In this document: piece by piece, positions 1 to 16,183 of the stretch
How the letters are laid out: the number at the start of each line of letters is the position of its first letter
Numbering within the stretch: the first letter of the stretch is position 1
Source of the DNA: Thuidium tamariscinum
Lineage: Eukaryota; Streptophyta; Bryopsida; Hypnales; Thuidiaceae
NCBI GenBank assembly: GCA_947034885.2
Contig: OX344749.2
Location: 7,269,501-7,333,500 of the forward strand
Reading direction: 5' to 3'
Length of the DNA: 64,000 bases
The notes under the pieces: model-generated
Databases searched by the model: none
What the model was told of the DNA's origin: nothing
What the model saw: only the letters and a program-made list of their open reading frames with translations
Translations under genes and position numbers: made by a program

Positions 1-1761
1 AATTACTTAAAAATCTCTCAATCTTTCTAGAAAAAAAATTAAGAAACTCTCAATTACAATAATTTATCCACTTTCTTCTCAAAAACAACAATATATTGAG
101 TTGAAATTGAACAAAGACTCAAACTAATCCTATCCTTCATAGATTTGTGTCTAAAAAGTTTCAAAAAATTTATGAGAAAACAGACAAGGTTCATAAACTA
201 TACCAAGATTTGATGGCAAAGAGCTTGAGGGATAGAGAAAGGCCCTTGTATTGAAAGGCCAAATTACATGTTGATTAGACATTGAGGTGCACAAGAACAA
301 GTGAGAGAGGGAGTTGTGGAGTGAAAAAGAGGATAAGGAGGCGGAGGGATTAGACGTAGAGAACTACTTGAAGAGAAATCCAGACAACTACGCGACCAAA
401 AATGGCATATTTTCATACATTGCCATGACCAATCAACACTCCGCTCCTCAATTTATTTATTCTCACTTTCCAATGTGACCTTCCAACAATGTGAAGTGCT
501 TCTAAGTAATTTCTTACTAATCTCTCCTCCTTAAAATATCCACATCTCTTGTAGTGCTACTTCAACACATTCTTTACTTTTATATTGATCTAAAGTCTAC
601 TTCAATAGATTGTTTTTCTTTCTACTTTAAACTAAATTTAATGTAAAAAGTAAAAGTGTGCTTGAGGTGTACTTGAGGTCTACCTCAAACACACCTCAAG
701 CACACTTTCTATGTTTAACTTTTTATTTTGAATTAAATTTTTACAACTTCTAGTATTTTAATGATTAATTTATTAGTACCTTATATATTTTTTTTGTCTA
801 CTTATCTTTCATTCATTCCATTTGGATTAGTGATGTAGGTTATGGAACATCTTGTTTTGGAGCAAATTACAAAGTCATTGTTTTTAAGAAATTACTTGTT
901 GAATTCAATTTTGAACTCAATATTTAAAAAATTTAGAACAAATAGTTTTCCGATGTTTGGATGTAGATTCAAAAGTGGATTTAGACCTAGAAGTGCATTT
1001 TTTGGATCTTCAATTCTTAAGCAAATTAAAGCTCACAACTTCTTTTGAATTTATTTCACTATAGTATTTTTTTCTTCATTCTTGAAGTCCAACAACCCTA
1101 ACAACCAACAATTAATTAAAGCAATGACATTAAAATATATGATTCAACTCTTTGCCCGTGTTATTAGGACAAAAATTGTTGAGGTGTCTCCCTAGCTAGG
1201 AGAAAAATGCAGGAGTTTCATACTTGCCCTTCGTAGATGTGGAAGGCTTGAAAATACCCATTTCCCCATCTCTATATCATGTGAATGGGTGGGATACTAT
1301 TATAACCCTTAGATACAGTATCCTTGAGGTATTAGTTAGAATGAAGGATGCTTTAGTTAGTATATAATATGTACAGGCAGTATAGTAGTTCTTCAATATG
1401 TTCAATTGACAAGTACTACTTGCAATGTACCAGTAGAAGACATTTTGAAGTGTACAATGTATTCTTTATTTATATATGAGAGTATTTGCTACCTACATTT
1501 GTGAGACTTTTATATGTATATAAATGTATCTATCTTTTATATATGAAAACTTTGGGAATCTATGATTGCAAGACATTTGAAAGCTTGAAAAAGTCTAGTT
1601 TTAGTACAATTTAAATCTTTGGCAATTCATTTGGAATATGAGCAATAAAAATACAACTTTAAAATATTAATTGCAACACATCTATTACAAATTTAGCTCA
1701 ATATTTAATATTGATATTAAAATATTAAAAAATAGCACTACCAATATAGATGCAATTTTAA
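1..1761. other. AT-rich intergenic stretch without a recognised gene
   Basis: No open frame here resembles a known protein; the longest ATG frame (842-1048, 68 codons) has low-complexity composition and no domain signal. The only structured item is the 56-bp palindrome at 653-708, listed separately. A TTAA-flanked element starts at 1762. Confidence 0.6.
653..708. repeat. 56-bp near-perfect palindrome (hairpin)
   Basis: The arms 653-679 and 682-708 pair at about 25 of 27 positions around a 2-nt centre. The motif CTTGAGGT recurs within each arm. AT-rich flanks (TTTAATGTAAAAAGT against ACTTTTTATTTTGAATTAAA) extend the pairing imperfectly, so this may be a tiny fold-back element. A small hairpin RNA is possible, but nothing seen supports transcription. 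Confidence 0.6.
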
Positions 1762-2410
1762 CCCCTAAATGCCCATCGTACCAAAATTTAGTGTTCGCAA
1801 AACTTTGAAGCTAAATAAAACTTAATCAATTGAAGCTGCTATTTTTAGTAGTTTGTATTCTTAGAGAATTCTTTTTGAAGTCTACTTTAAGCATCATAAA
1901 ATATGACCTTGAAAATGATTGACTACGATTTTTCTATTCAAGATTTTGAGCAAGGGTACCCATTACAATCTTGACTTTTTGTAGTGTTGAAGGCTCTTGG
2001 AAATGAGCCTCAAATATACTAAATTTTGGAGAAAAAAATCATATTAGAAACTCATTTAAAAAAAATTTAGATTAGATTTTAAGAAGCCATAAATTGATTG
2101 GGGTTATGCATGTTAGGCCCTTTTACCTCATATTTTTTTGGTCACCAACTTTTTAGATTTGACTTGTGAAAAGAGGATTGAAAGGCTTCACATCACTTTC
2201 ACAATTTTAACACCCTCATGATCAAACATTATAATGTTTCAATTCATAGGTGATATTGTTATGTTTTCTATTTATAAGTTAGCTTTAGCATGTCTAGTTG
2301 AATTTGCACAGTTATATTTTAAAAAATTGATAAAGCTTATCAACATGTTGGCTTTTTGTTCAATTTAGAACAAATTCCTCGAAGCTCAAAAAAGGCCTTG
2401 GGCATTGAGT
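1762..2410. mobile_element. TTAA-family TIR element (MITE), copy directly upstream of the bL27 gene
   Basis: The left end is TTAA (1758-1761) followed by CCCCTAAATGCCCA. The right end reads CTTGGGCATTGAG, an eroded reverse complement of the left end. Almost the whole interior matches, in inverse orientation, the copy at about 40820-41425; shared blocks include the AAACTTTGAAG/CTTCAAAGTCTT region and the segment around 2130-2200. There is no transposase frame, so the element is non-autonomous. It ends only about 110 bp before the start codon of the ribosomal protein gene. The right boundary is approximate. Confidence 0.6.
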
Positions 2411-2523
2411 ACTCTACAGTATGTAGTAAGTACTGTACAGTTCAGTAAACCCTAAAACCCTAAAAGAAACCCCTGCTTCACTCCTGCGTGCTTGCTGAGC
2501 TCCAATCGATCTATCGACTGATC

Positions 2524-3889
2524 ATGGCCAGAGTTGCGCAATTTGTCAAGCGCTTCTCTGAGACTACTTCTCTGCTGCCTACGAGCTGCACGGCTGGTAT
2601 GTTTCTGTTTCTGTGATGTCTCGAAGGTGGCAACGACGTTTTCGCTTGACGATTCACTTTTTTCCTTTTAATTTGAACTTGGTTTGATCTTGTAGCTTCG
2701 TTACTTGGCAGATGTAGTTGGGGGTGAAGGCATTGGGAGTGTCAGTTTGTTATTCCGAAGGTGGGCCACGAAGAAGGCTGGAGGTTCCACTCAGAATGGC
2801 CGTGACTCTAAGCCTAAAAACCTTGGTGTGAAGAAATACGGAGGGCAGGTATGAAACTCCTGCATTTTTCTCTTTCCTTTCGTTTCCGTTAGGTTTTTCT
2901 TTCGTTGTGGTGGATGATGGAGGGTTTTCTCCTCCAACTCGGAGACTCTGGAGGTGCTCCCTGTGAAGAGATGGAAACCTTTAGCGAAATCTGGAGACTT
3001 ATGCGCTGAGATTTTCCCGTTTGGCCCTATAATTTGGACCTCATTATTGGAATACCCCAAATCTGCACTAAATAATGATTGTCTTTTTAATTTCCTGCAT
3101 CTCCTGTGCTTACTGAAACCTGAACACATCTGTAAAACGAGTTCTCAAGCTTATCCTTTTTCTTAGGGATGTTTCGTATGTCAAATGTCCAGAACGGAAC
3201 ACTTCTATTAAGATTAAAGCCCTTGTAGGAGCAGCTACTCATTCAAATGCACATTATTAGAGAGTCTTTGACTATATGCATTTGAATTCCCTTGTTTTTG
3301 TTGCTACAATGGGAAGACCTCAAGAAGGGACAGGAGTAGTGGAGAGGTTTCGCCCTGTAGACCCGGCGACTGATAGGGTATGGAAGGTAACAAAGTCCTA
3401 TCCGAGTTTATTTGAAATAAACGAACTTCATTGAGATCAATCCCTAGTGGGGTTCATAAAGCATTGGGCCTGGAGGAAGAAATCCTATCCTCCGTCAGGT
3501 TTCCTCCTCCGGTTCCTCTGGAATACAAACTAGCCAAGGTCCTCTACATTAGTTCTCCCACCCTAACTGGAATGCATCGAGGTTTTGAGACTCTGTCTCA
3601 ATAGGGCTAATGTCTTGAATTTTGTTATTGGCTGCAGAAGGTAATACCAGGAAACATCATCGTTCGGCAGCGCGGCACACGGTTTCATCCCGGAGATTTC
3701 GTAGGCATGGGCAGAGATCATACGCTCTTTGCTCTTGCGGGTGGTCAGGTAAAGTTTGCTAAGGATCCATTGACAGGTCGCAAATGGGTGCACGTTGAGC
3801 CCTCAGGCGGTCCTCCCATCCACCCAGCGTACAGCCAACATAGCTCTAAAGCTGCAGACAACACATCTGCGCAAGTTTCTGGGGTGTGA
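2524..3889 (+). CDS. Mitochondrial-type 50S ribosomal protein bL27
   Basis: Three exons: 2524-2596, 2712-2848 and 3638-3889, joined in phase to give 153 aa. bL27 binds the large-subunit rRNA near the peptidyl-transferase centre. Residues 43-59 ([17 protein letters not shown]) are the family's N-terminal signature, and exon 3 carries [21 protein letters not shown], the conserved core, then HTLFAL. The 42 residues before the signature are rich in Arg, Ser and Thr and nearly free of acidic residues at the start ([16 protein letters not shown]), as expected of a mitochondrial presequence. The C-terminal tail ([11 protein letters not shown]...) is longer than in bacteria. Mitochondrion rather than plastid is inferred from the resemblance to plant mitochondrial L27. 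Introns are 115 and 789 nt with GT-AG ends. An AATAAA lies at 4175-4180 in the probable 3' UTR. A transposon fragment occupies the upstream side to about 2410. Confidence 0.95.
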
Positions 3890-6015
3890 AGTCTGAAAAT
3901 GCAAGTACAGGAAAATTCTGTTTCATGACTGAGCAGAGCAAATCAGTGTTGTGATGAAGCCAGCCTGGGTTGCTTTCTCGTCGTAACGCTTGTGACAGGG
4001 ACTGTTCAGTGAAAGTACTTGCGGACCGCCCAATCTGAAGAATAGAAGCATAATCGAAGAGCGTGACATTACCTTGACTGATTCTTCGTCCTTTCATTTG
4101 GCAGGCCTTGCAGAAAGTATAGAAACTTGTACACAGGCCACCTGAGCCTTTTTTTACACGGGAAGGCTCTGAGCAATAAACCTCTGCCGATGCTGGCTGG
4201 ATATTATAACCCATGTGCTTCTTACTTATGAAAAGAATTTTGGAACTTGTTGTGATGGACTTGGTTTCTTAAGTCACGAAATTCAGATGATGATTTGTTT
4301 CATTCATGTATGGTACGAGGTCGGTCTATTGTCCTGATTTAGAGGGAGATTTTGATTCAGAAAAGAGGCTGGAGTTCTTACAAATTTTGAAGACGTTGGA
4401 AGATGTTTGGAACTAGGAATGGAGTATGAAATCCGATTTGAAAATTTTTCTGCATTTTCCGATCGGAACTGAAGTCAGCTACCATCCACGACAGTTCTCA
4501 ATTTCTCATCGATTTCTCATCAATTTCTCGTCAGTGAGTATTGAGAATTTGAGACTCCACTCTCTTCATGAGTAACTTATTCTATGCATTCTGCTCATTT
4601 GGGTTTAATTGGCAGCTTCAAAAAGTCGTCATACAGTATGCTCAGTTGCGCAGTCTCGAGATGTCAAGGCTTGTAATAAGTTAATCAGTAACTTAGTTGA
4701 CAATTATTGTACACCAATCATTAATACAGCATCTGAGCATGAGTCTATCACCGCTACAGTGTGTTAAACGCATCCATTGTCCAGATTATATCTGAACAAT
4801 TCCCCGTGCAAGGTCAGCCTTGCTTAAAATAGTTAATTGGGAAGCTGCCACTGCATACTGGAGCACTGCTGCGTTTTCCCACATTTGAGGCGTGCCACCC
4901 AAGTCATGAATAGCGAAGTTCTAATAATAGGGGGTGGGGGGTCAGAGTTGCCGATTGAGAACCAACGTCTTCTGTTGATCTCTCCTTGTGGCTTTCTACC
5001 TCCATTCTACAGTACTTTTTCTCACTTGGCGTCCAAGTTTCTTTGTTCATTTTCTTTCTTGACATGCCATTTGTGATAACCAAAGTTCAATCTCCTACTT
5101 CAAATTCCCAACATTGATTAATATACTTGAATTAGGATTAAATGTGCATGAAATTTACATGTAATGTACATATAATTTTTTTATATACTAAATCTGAAGG
5201 AATTGTATTCAAGCCCATAATCTTCCCAAATGCCATTTAAATGATTACAGAATCTTTGTAAATCATTGCAATGATAATTCTATTCTACAACAATAGAGAC
5301 CAATTGGAAAAAATAATGAAGGTTGAAACTCAAGTGCCATTATAAGAAATGTAATAGACATTGACAAATTTGAAAACAAGTTGATGAGCTTACTTATTGG
5401 TAACATGGTTAATGCTTCATTAAATTTTACAAACAACAGTATATTCTAAAAGCTATGAAAGAGAGATAGTAGGTATTAAATTTTGAGACATGTCAAAGAA
5501 AGAGAAGACAAAAAAAAATTTAGAAACAATAAATTAAAATAATGGTTAGAGGGTTGTAGACTTTGTTTGAAATCCACAACCAATTTAATACCAATTTAAT
5601 ACTAATCCATCTTCAATCTATAAGACTTTGGTTTGATTTAAGGTCTTTTAAGTTCTAAAGAGTTGTCTAAAACCAAGACATTGTTGTTGGATGCTAATGA
5701 ATATGGCATGTTCTTCAGGAATTATAGGTGTGAAATTGTACTTAGTTGGTGGTAAGGAAATGATTGGGCAATTGCTTGCACCTCATATTTAATACATCCC
5801 CCCCTTTCAACTTTTAGAATATGTATTTAGTTTTTAATTTCATAGGGAATTAATTCTATAAAATGGATATAAGTTTAAAATGGGATTTTTTTGCCTACAT
5901 CTCTTCTTTCCATCTAAAGGTTGCTTTAAAAAGTCTATAGAACTTCACCAATAATCATACACCATTCTTAAGATTCAAACAATTTTTGTGTACTTAATCA
6001 AATTATTGCCTTTAC
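3890..6015. other. 3' UTR of the bL27 gene followed by AT-rich intergenic DNA
   Basis: The first 300-400 bases after the stop are less AT-rich and probably transcribed as 3' UTR. Beyond about 5090 the sequence is AT-rich without a supported gene. Short open frames at 3846-4214 and 4837-5076 show no domain or codon pattern I trust. Confidence 0.5.
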
Positions 6016-6230
6016 CATTAGATGTTTTTCTATGATTTAGAAGACTGTGAGTTATCCACTGTGGGAACGCTGTGGGAACTGCTACGTGAGCGATTTGACG
6101 TGGTTGAGAGATTTCCATGTCATATAATAATATTTAAAAAAATATTTTTTAATTATTTTTTATTCTGATTGTTCCCAATGATAGGAACAAGCCTGAAACA
6201 GTCTTTTGAACCCTCCAAAAAACATCTAAT
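6016..6230. mobile_element. Small TIR element (MITE) of the GGGAACG family
   Basis: The ends CATTAGATGTTTTT and AAAAACATCTAATG are inverted repeats. The interior has GTGGGAACGCTGTGGGAAC, a CTACGTGAGCG/GACGTGG block, an AT-rich centre and GTTCCCAATG. The same internal motifs occur in the elements at 19408-19781, 35182-35464 and 36374-36736. AGAAGACT beside the left end and AGTCTTTTGAA beside the right end form a second inverted pair. No coding capacity and no clear target duplication. Confidence 0.65.
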
Positions 6231-6480
6231 GATTATATTGATACTTCTTTAGAAATTTTGGTCAATTTTTATTATGTACAAAAATTTGTCCTACTAGTGA
6301 CACCTATAGAATAAGTGATAATTATTATAAAATTTTAGTTTTATATGCTTTGGAATCATAATAGAAATTCAATCAATAGTAATTTAGAAATGGTGTCATT
6401 ATAATTAACTAGTATCTCATACACCACTAGGAACACAACAAATCAATTATGTTTCTATATTCATATTATTATTTTTTACT

Positions 6481-7023
6481 TTTCAATTACTCAAGGTAGA
6501 CTTCTATGTAGTGTTACAATAAAAAATATTTAAGAAATATAGATTTTGGAATTGGAATTTCTTTTACTAAATTTGCAATGTTTATGCTTCAATGTGAGTA
6601 CTAGGAAGAAGCTCTATTGTTGGAGTAGTTTAGGTTCATTGTTTAGTTAAAAGCAACTAAGAAATATCAAGCTCTATACTAAAATTAGGTTTTGAAAATA
6701 AGAAAAATGTACTCCCCTACTTCTTACGAGAGTTTGTCTCTAAAATTTTTTTACTTTCAATTACTCAAGGTAGACTTCTATGTAGTGTTATAATAAAAAA
6801 TATTTAAGAAATATAGATTTTGGAATTGGAATTTCTTTTACTAAATTTGCAATGTTTATGCTTCAAAGTGAGTACTAGGAAGAAGCTCTATTGTTGAAGT
6901 AGTTTAGGTTCATTGTTTAGTTAAAAGCAACTAAAAAATATCAAGCTCTATACTGAAATTAGGTTTTGAAAGTAAGAAAAATGTACTCACCTACTTCTTA
7001 CGAGAGTTTGTCTCTAAAATTTT
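6481..7023. repeat. Tandem duplication of a 274-bp unit
   Basis: Copy 1 (6481-6754) and copy 2 (6755 to about 7023) are nearly identical with only a handful of differences, such as GTTACAATAA against GTTATAATAA and CTTCAATGTG against CTTCAAAGTG. The low divergence points to a recent duplication. No gene is seen in the unit. Confidence 0.85.
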
Positions 7024-8249
7024 GTCAACCAACAATTTGGATTTCTCTTCTTGCAAATATTGTACCCTAGAGTATAAAATTCTGAAAAATCTTTGATCTT
7101 TTCACCCAAATTTGATGGATTTATGGACGGGGATACACCCGAGAAACAGCCGATGGAGTTACCGACTATAACAGCCGGAAAGACCAAGGACGTGTGTAGC
7201 GGGCCCGCACGTGTGGGGTCCGGGGTAGGTCCAGTGACGCCCGCCGCGACGGACCAACTCTTTCGCTTGCACTCACGGCCCCTTCCGTTGCGTCCGTCAC
7301 GTCCGTTGCTTGCTCCCATGCTGCTCCTCACAAGCCTGCGCCTGCGCCTTCGGGTTCCCGACTTCCAGCTGCCCGACTAGCGCTTCTTCCGTCTCCGTCC
7401 CCGTCTCCTCGTAGGACATGAGCCCCTCCCTTCCTCTCTGGCTCTCCTGGAACCCCGAATCCCGCCACTCACTGGTGCAGCAAGGCATGGTTTCGTCACA
7501 GACTGCGTGCCGCGACGCCCACTCACTCGGATACGATACGCGACAGAGCGATTTCAGGACACCCACTCACAGGGACAGCGCCAGCCAGCCAGCCAGCCAG
7601 GGCGTGCAACTTCACTACAATATTTAGTGGCGTCCCTCTTCTCGTGCGTGCTGCTTCCTGCTTGCCTGCCAACTTAAGTTAGTGGATGCCTTGTGGGCGC
7701 TGACACCCCTCTGAGGTGGCGAGATCAAAACTCCCATTTCTTCCACGCACGAACTGAACTGACGAACCTTACTAAGCTTCTGCTGCTGTGCTGCCCCTGG
7801 GGTTGTTGCAGAAGGGATCGTGTGTTGGAGAGAGGTGAAGCTGTGGGAGGGGTTAGTAGGGGTTGTCAGTTTAGTGATTGAGGGACTAGAGGCGTTTCGG
7901 GGGTCGTGGGTGGAGCGAGAAAGGCGGAAATCTGGGGTTGGATCGTGAACTAGGGGAAGGTTTGGGTGGTTTCTGGGAAAGGGCGAGTGAGTGTGTAGAT
8001 GTGGTGTTGGGTTTGGGGAATCGTGGAGATTTAGGGAGACGAGTGAGCGTGGCGAATTTGGGTCGTGTTTGTTGTACGGCGAAGCTTGCGTTTGGGGTTT
8101 GAGTGAATTGGGAGTTCGTGGTGGGTTCAGCTGATGTGAGTAGGAGTGTGAGTGCTGGAGCTGGGAGAGAGTGGGCAATGGTGGGCTGAAGACCAAGTGC
8201 CGGACGAAGAGCTGGCGCGTGGGTTGGGGCGGCGGAGAGGGGCGCAGCG
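7024..8249 (+). promoter_or_regulatory. GC-rich promoter and 5' UTR region of the BSK-like gene
   Basis: Base composition changes sharply at about 7130 from AT-rich to GC-rich and stays so up to the start codon at 8250, as expected for the 5' region of an active plant gene. It contains a (CCAG)n-type microsatellite near 7581-7600 (GCCAGCCAGCCAGCCAGC) and a minimal upstream frame, ATG GTG GGC TGA, at 8177. The open frames on both strands here look like by-products of the GC content. Transcription start not determinable. Confidence 0.45.
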
Positions 8250-12961
<4,712 letters not shown>

Positions 12962-14624
12962 GTAGTAAGCACCCAGTCTGTCCCCTTTTCTTGGTGCCCT
13001 TTTTTCTGACCGGTTTTAGTGGAACCAGGCTCCTGTGCAATGACATGTATTGTGTACGATTTTGGTGAGACTCTGTTGAACACTCTTTCAGTTTGTGACA
13101 ATAGTAGATCAGTGATAGTTGATCAGTCCTGTGGACAAGGTGCAGCTCTTTGAGCTTACCCTGGTTACATGTTTGTACGTATCGTTGCCCATGTGAAAAT
13201 TCATGTAATCCAGGATCACTTGTTAATATTAGTCACTATTTCTCTTGTGTCATACCTGCGATGCCATCTGGTTCTCAAACCTCCAACCTCATTCTTTTTT
13301 CTTGAAGTTTCGTCTAGCCATTCATTTTCAGGGTCGTTGACTGGATTCGAATACGATGTGTTCAGTTGATGTTAGGTCATATCAGAGACTTAAAAATTGA
13401 TACCCCCTGTTTGCAAGCGTTTCTCTGATCAACTGTACTATGGTTAACCTCTGACTTAGGGCTGTGTGCACGTTTTCTTGTTCAATTCCCGTCCAAAGGA
13501 GGTGTTTCCTTACGTTATGAACCGAATTTAGAACCCTGCTAGTTAGGTGTGAGTTGCCAGATGAAAGGAGATTTCTGGATATCGATTTGAAAGACATGAG
13601 ACTGCAGGAGGTAAGATAGAACGGTCTGCATCATGGTTAACTTTTCGTCCGATTTTTTAGATTTGGAAGTGTCTGTCATCACTGGCTCTGTCAGTCCTGA
13701 AGGGATTGAATTATGGTAGTCAGTCTGCAAAGTTGAGATAGATCTGGTTTGTGGGTGGACACCTCTTTACAATGCCCCTACAGCAAGTCACCGTATCTGC
13801 AGGGTTTAGGTACCAAGAGGTACGTACACTGTTCTAGACGGACGTAGATCCTAGTGTGATACTGAAAGAAAAAGGTAGTTGTGAAAATCTGATCACTTTC
13901 ATAACGCCAAATCCGGTGTTCCAAGGCCTTTGCATAGTAGAAATCTTAGCTGATCGAGCCGGTTCATTGTCCCAGATAGAGGATGCGAAGTTACACGACT
14001 ACCTTAGCAAATTATTGATCTGTATTTTCAAATAGCCGATGCAATTAAAACGACGATCTTAGCAATGTAGTGATTTGTGTTTTCAAATAATCACTGGAGA
14101 ATTTTGAATTTTGAATATTGGGTTCCCCAAACACTGCCGCCTTCATCACTGTTCTAGGCGATCAGTCATTCAGTCCATTGTCTCATTGACGTAACTCACT
14201 GATTGCTCAGGAGAGGACTACAATCCATAATGCGTTTTATTCGATGTAAGCCCTCATTTCAGCCATTAGGTGCACATTTGAACGTTCTTGGTTGAATACT
14301 ACAACTCGACACTTTAATCACATTATGCGTGATCGTTTCTTAGTCCAATGAAAGTAGAGAAGTAGTTGTTGCGATTCAACTACTTGGAGACTTGCACCAA
14401 GTTAGGAGTAGATACTGGCGGATTGATTGTTTGCCTTCTTGCTGGTAGAGCTGTTGGCAGTAAACTGTTGTAAGAGATGGGGACTGAATGCGACTTCGGA
14501 GTAGTCGACATCGCACAGTCGTCCATAGGATTGAAGTTGGTGAGACCAGTTGAGTCGCTTGTCATGTTAAGCAGTTTTATATGGATCATCGGAGGAATCG
14601 TTTGGTGCAGTTTCACATTATTAA
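12962..14624. other. 3' flank of the BSK-like gene; no further gene seen
   Basis: The sequence just after the stop is moderately GC-rich and probably includes the 3' UTR. No open frame beyond about 95 codons or recognisable domain is present. Mixed composition up to 14620 suggests decayed unique sequence rather than a repeat. Confidence 0.4.
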
Positions 14625-14843
14625 CCCTTAACCTATAAATGATGTGGAGGCCATTTTTCGTCAATGAATGAGAGAGAATCTCTTTGTATAGGACAACTAT
14701 TCATTCTTGAAATTAGGGGTGGAAAGGGAAGATCTTCTACAATGTTTTGATTTTCAATAAGAACTTTTGAATTTTTTTGAACCAATGATTCCCACAATAT
14801 CAAAATTCATGACTTTTATGATCACTGGCTTGTCATTTAAAGG
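14625..14843. mobile_element. TTAA-family small MITE, about 219 bp
   Basis: It starts after TTAA (14621-14624) with CCCTTAACC and ends at CATTTAAAGG followed by TAAA. It is collinear with the 50088-50307 element: both contain GAGGCCATTTT or GGAGCCATTT, ATTAGGGGTG, GGAAGATCTTCTA and CCAATGATTCCCAC in the same order. Its right flank is imperfect (TAAA rather than TTAA), consistent with age. Confidence 0.65.
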
Positions 14844-14945
14844 TAAAAAGACAAATTGATGATTGTGGAAACCATCCCTTTGGTTATTGTGTGAATCATT
14901 GATTCATTGGCCTAAAAAATTGTAAAAGCACTCATTGGAAGTTAA

Positions 14946-15869
14946 CCCCTACAGGTTTTTGACTATGTTTCACCAAAAGTGTTCCAAAATTGTCATTTCT
15001 ATGACAACTACTAAATTTTAGGATTTTTTTTTTTTTTGAATAATGTAAGTATAGGATCTTTTAGTGAACTAGTTTGAGAAGATGTAGAAAAAATTTCATA
15101 AAGTTTTGCTGTGTAGATTGCAAGATATTAGTGTTTGAAGTTGCAAAAGTCCTTTTTTTACCACTGCAAAAATCTGGGCAGCTGCAATTTAGAAGTCCAT
15201 ATTTGTATGAATTTTTTTTCAAAATGGTTGTTGCTCTTTGTATTCATTCTTCAATTCAAGTTGGCTACATGCTTGAAAATTTTCAAATCATTTGGAATTG
15301 TACAACATGTACAAAAAAAATAGTAAGTAGAAACAAGTAGAGAATGATTCAAAATACTAAAATGTTAACAATTTATTTGTTGAATTGAAAAATCCCAATC
15401 CCAATGGTTCAAATGTTGTAATAAACAATCTACTCCCAATTTTTTAATTTTTTTTCAAAAATATTGAAAACTGAGTAAAATAAAGGACTTTAAATTTTTT
15501 TTTAGAGTAGAGAATCCATAACTACCAGGAAACTAAAATTCTTCATAACTTTTGACTCATTAATCCAAATGGAATGATTCAAAGCTTTCCATGTATATAT
15601 AAATCTATAAAACCAATTTCAAATTTTTATACTTGAAAAAAGTGATTTTTTCTAATCTGCCCAAACTGTCCAAGTTGAGAAAGAAATAACATATTATGTG
15701 ATATCTTTTCAACCATGTAGTCAAAAGTCACAAAAATTGTTGGGCTTTGAAGATACTCCTCGTCCACACCTTCTATTAAATTTTGGTTCCAAAACATTGA
15801 AATCTCTAGTCACACGTACTTGCCCAAAATCGCTATGTTGCCAAAAAAGGCACTTTGGTCCTTTAGGGA
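14946..15869. mobile_element. TTAA-family TIR element, about 924 bp
   Basis: Left end TTAA (14942-14945) then CCCCTACAGG; right end CCTTTAGGGA then TTAA. From about 15070 onward it matches the right half of the 60422-62461 element in the same direction, including GTTGGCTACATGCTTGAAA, GAATTGTACAACATGTA, GTAGTCAAAAGT and TTGGTCCTTTAGGG. It therefore looks like a deleted derivative holding one arm of the larger fold-back. No coding capacity. Confidence 0.7.
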
Positions 15870-15958
15870 TTAAATCACAGGAGAAGACCTCCGTGTTTCA
15901 CAGCTATTAGGACTCTTTGTTATCAATTGGAAAAAAATCCATCCTCATTGGTATTTAA

Positions 15959-16179
15959 CCCTAAAACGTCTCAATCCTTTTTTGAATTTTTGCACATTTT
16001 TGCTTATAGTTTTGTACAGATATATCATTTACCAGAATTTAATGAATTTGGTCATTAAGGAAGGTTGTCTTCTCTAGATTCAAAGGTTACATTTGATAAA
16101 TTAAAAGTTAATTGGATGAAACAGTGCCTTGAAGGCCTCTGTTCATCGTCCAGAATATGGACGTCGGAGCGCTTCAGGG
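15959..16179. mobile_element. TTAA-family small MITE, 221 bp
   Basis: Flanked by TTAA at 15955-15958 and 16180-16183. The ends are CCCTAAAACGTCTC and, on the other strand, CCCTGAAGCGCTCC. The interior is AT-rich and non-coding. It is the third member in a row of the same terminus class, within 100 bp of its neighbour. Confidence 0.7.
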
Positions 16180-16183
16180 TTAA

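Noticed and set aside
7624-8196. 190-codon minus-strand open frame rich in Pro, Ser and His
   Set aside because: It lies in the GC-rich 5' region of the BSK-like gene, is low-complexity and matches no domain I know. Most likely a shadow of base composition.
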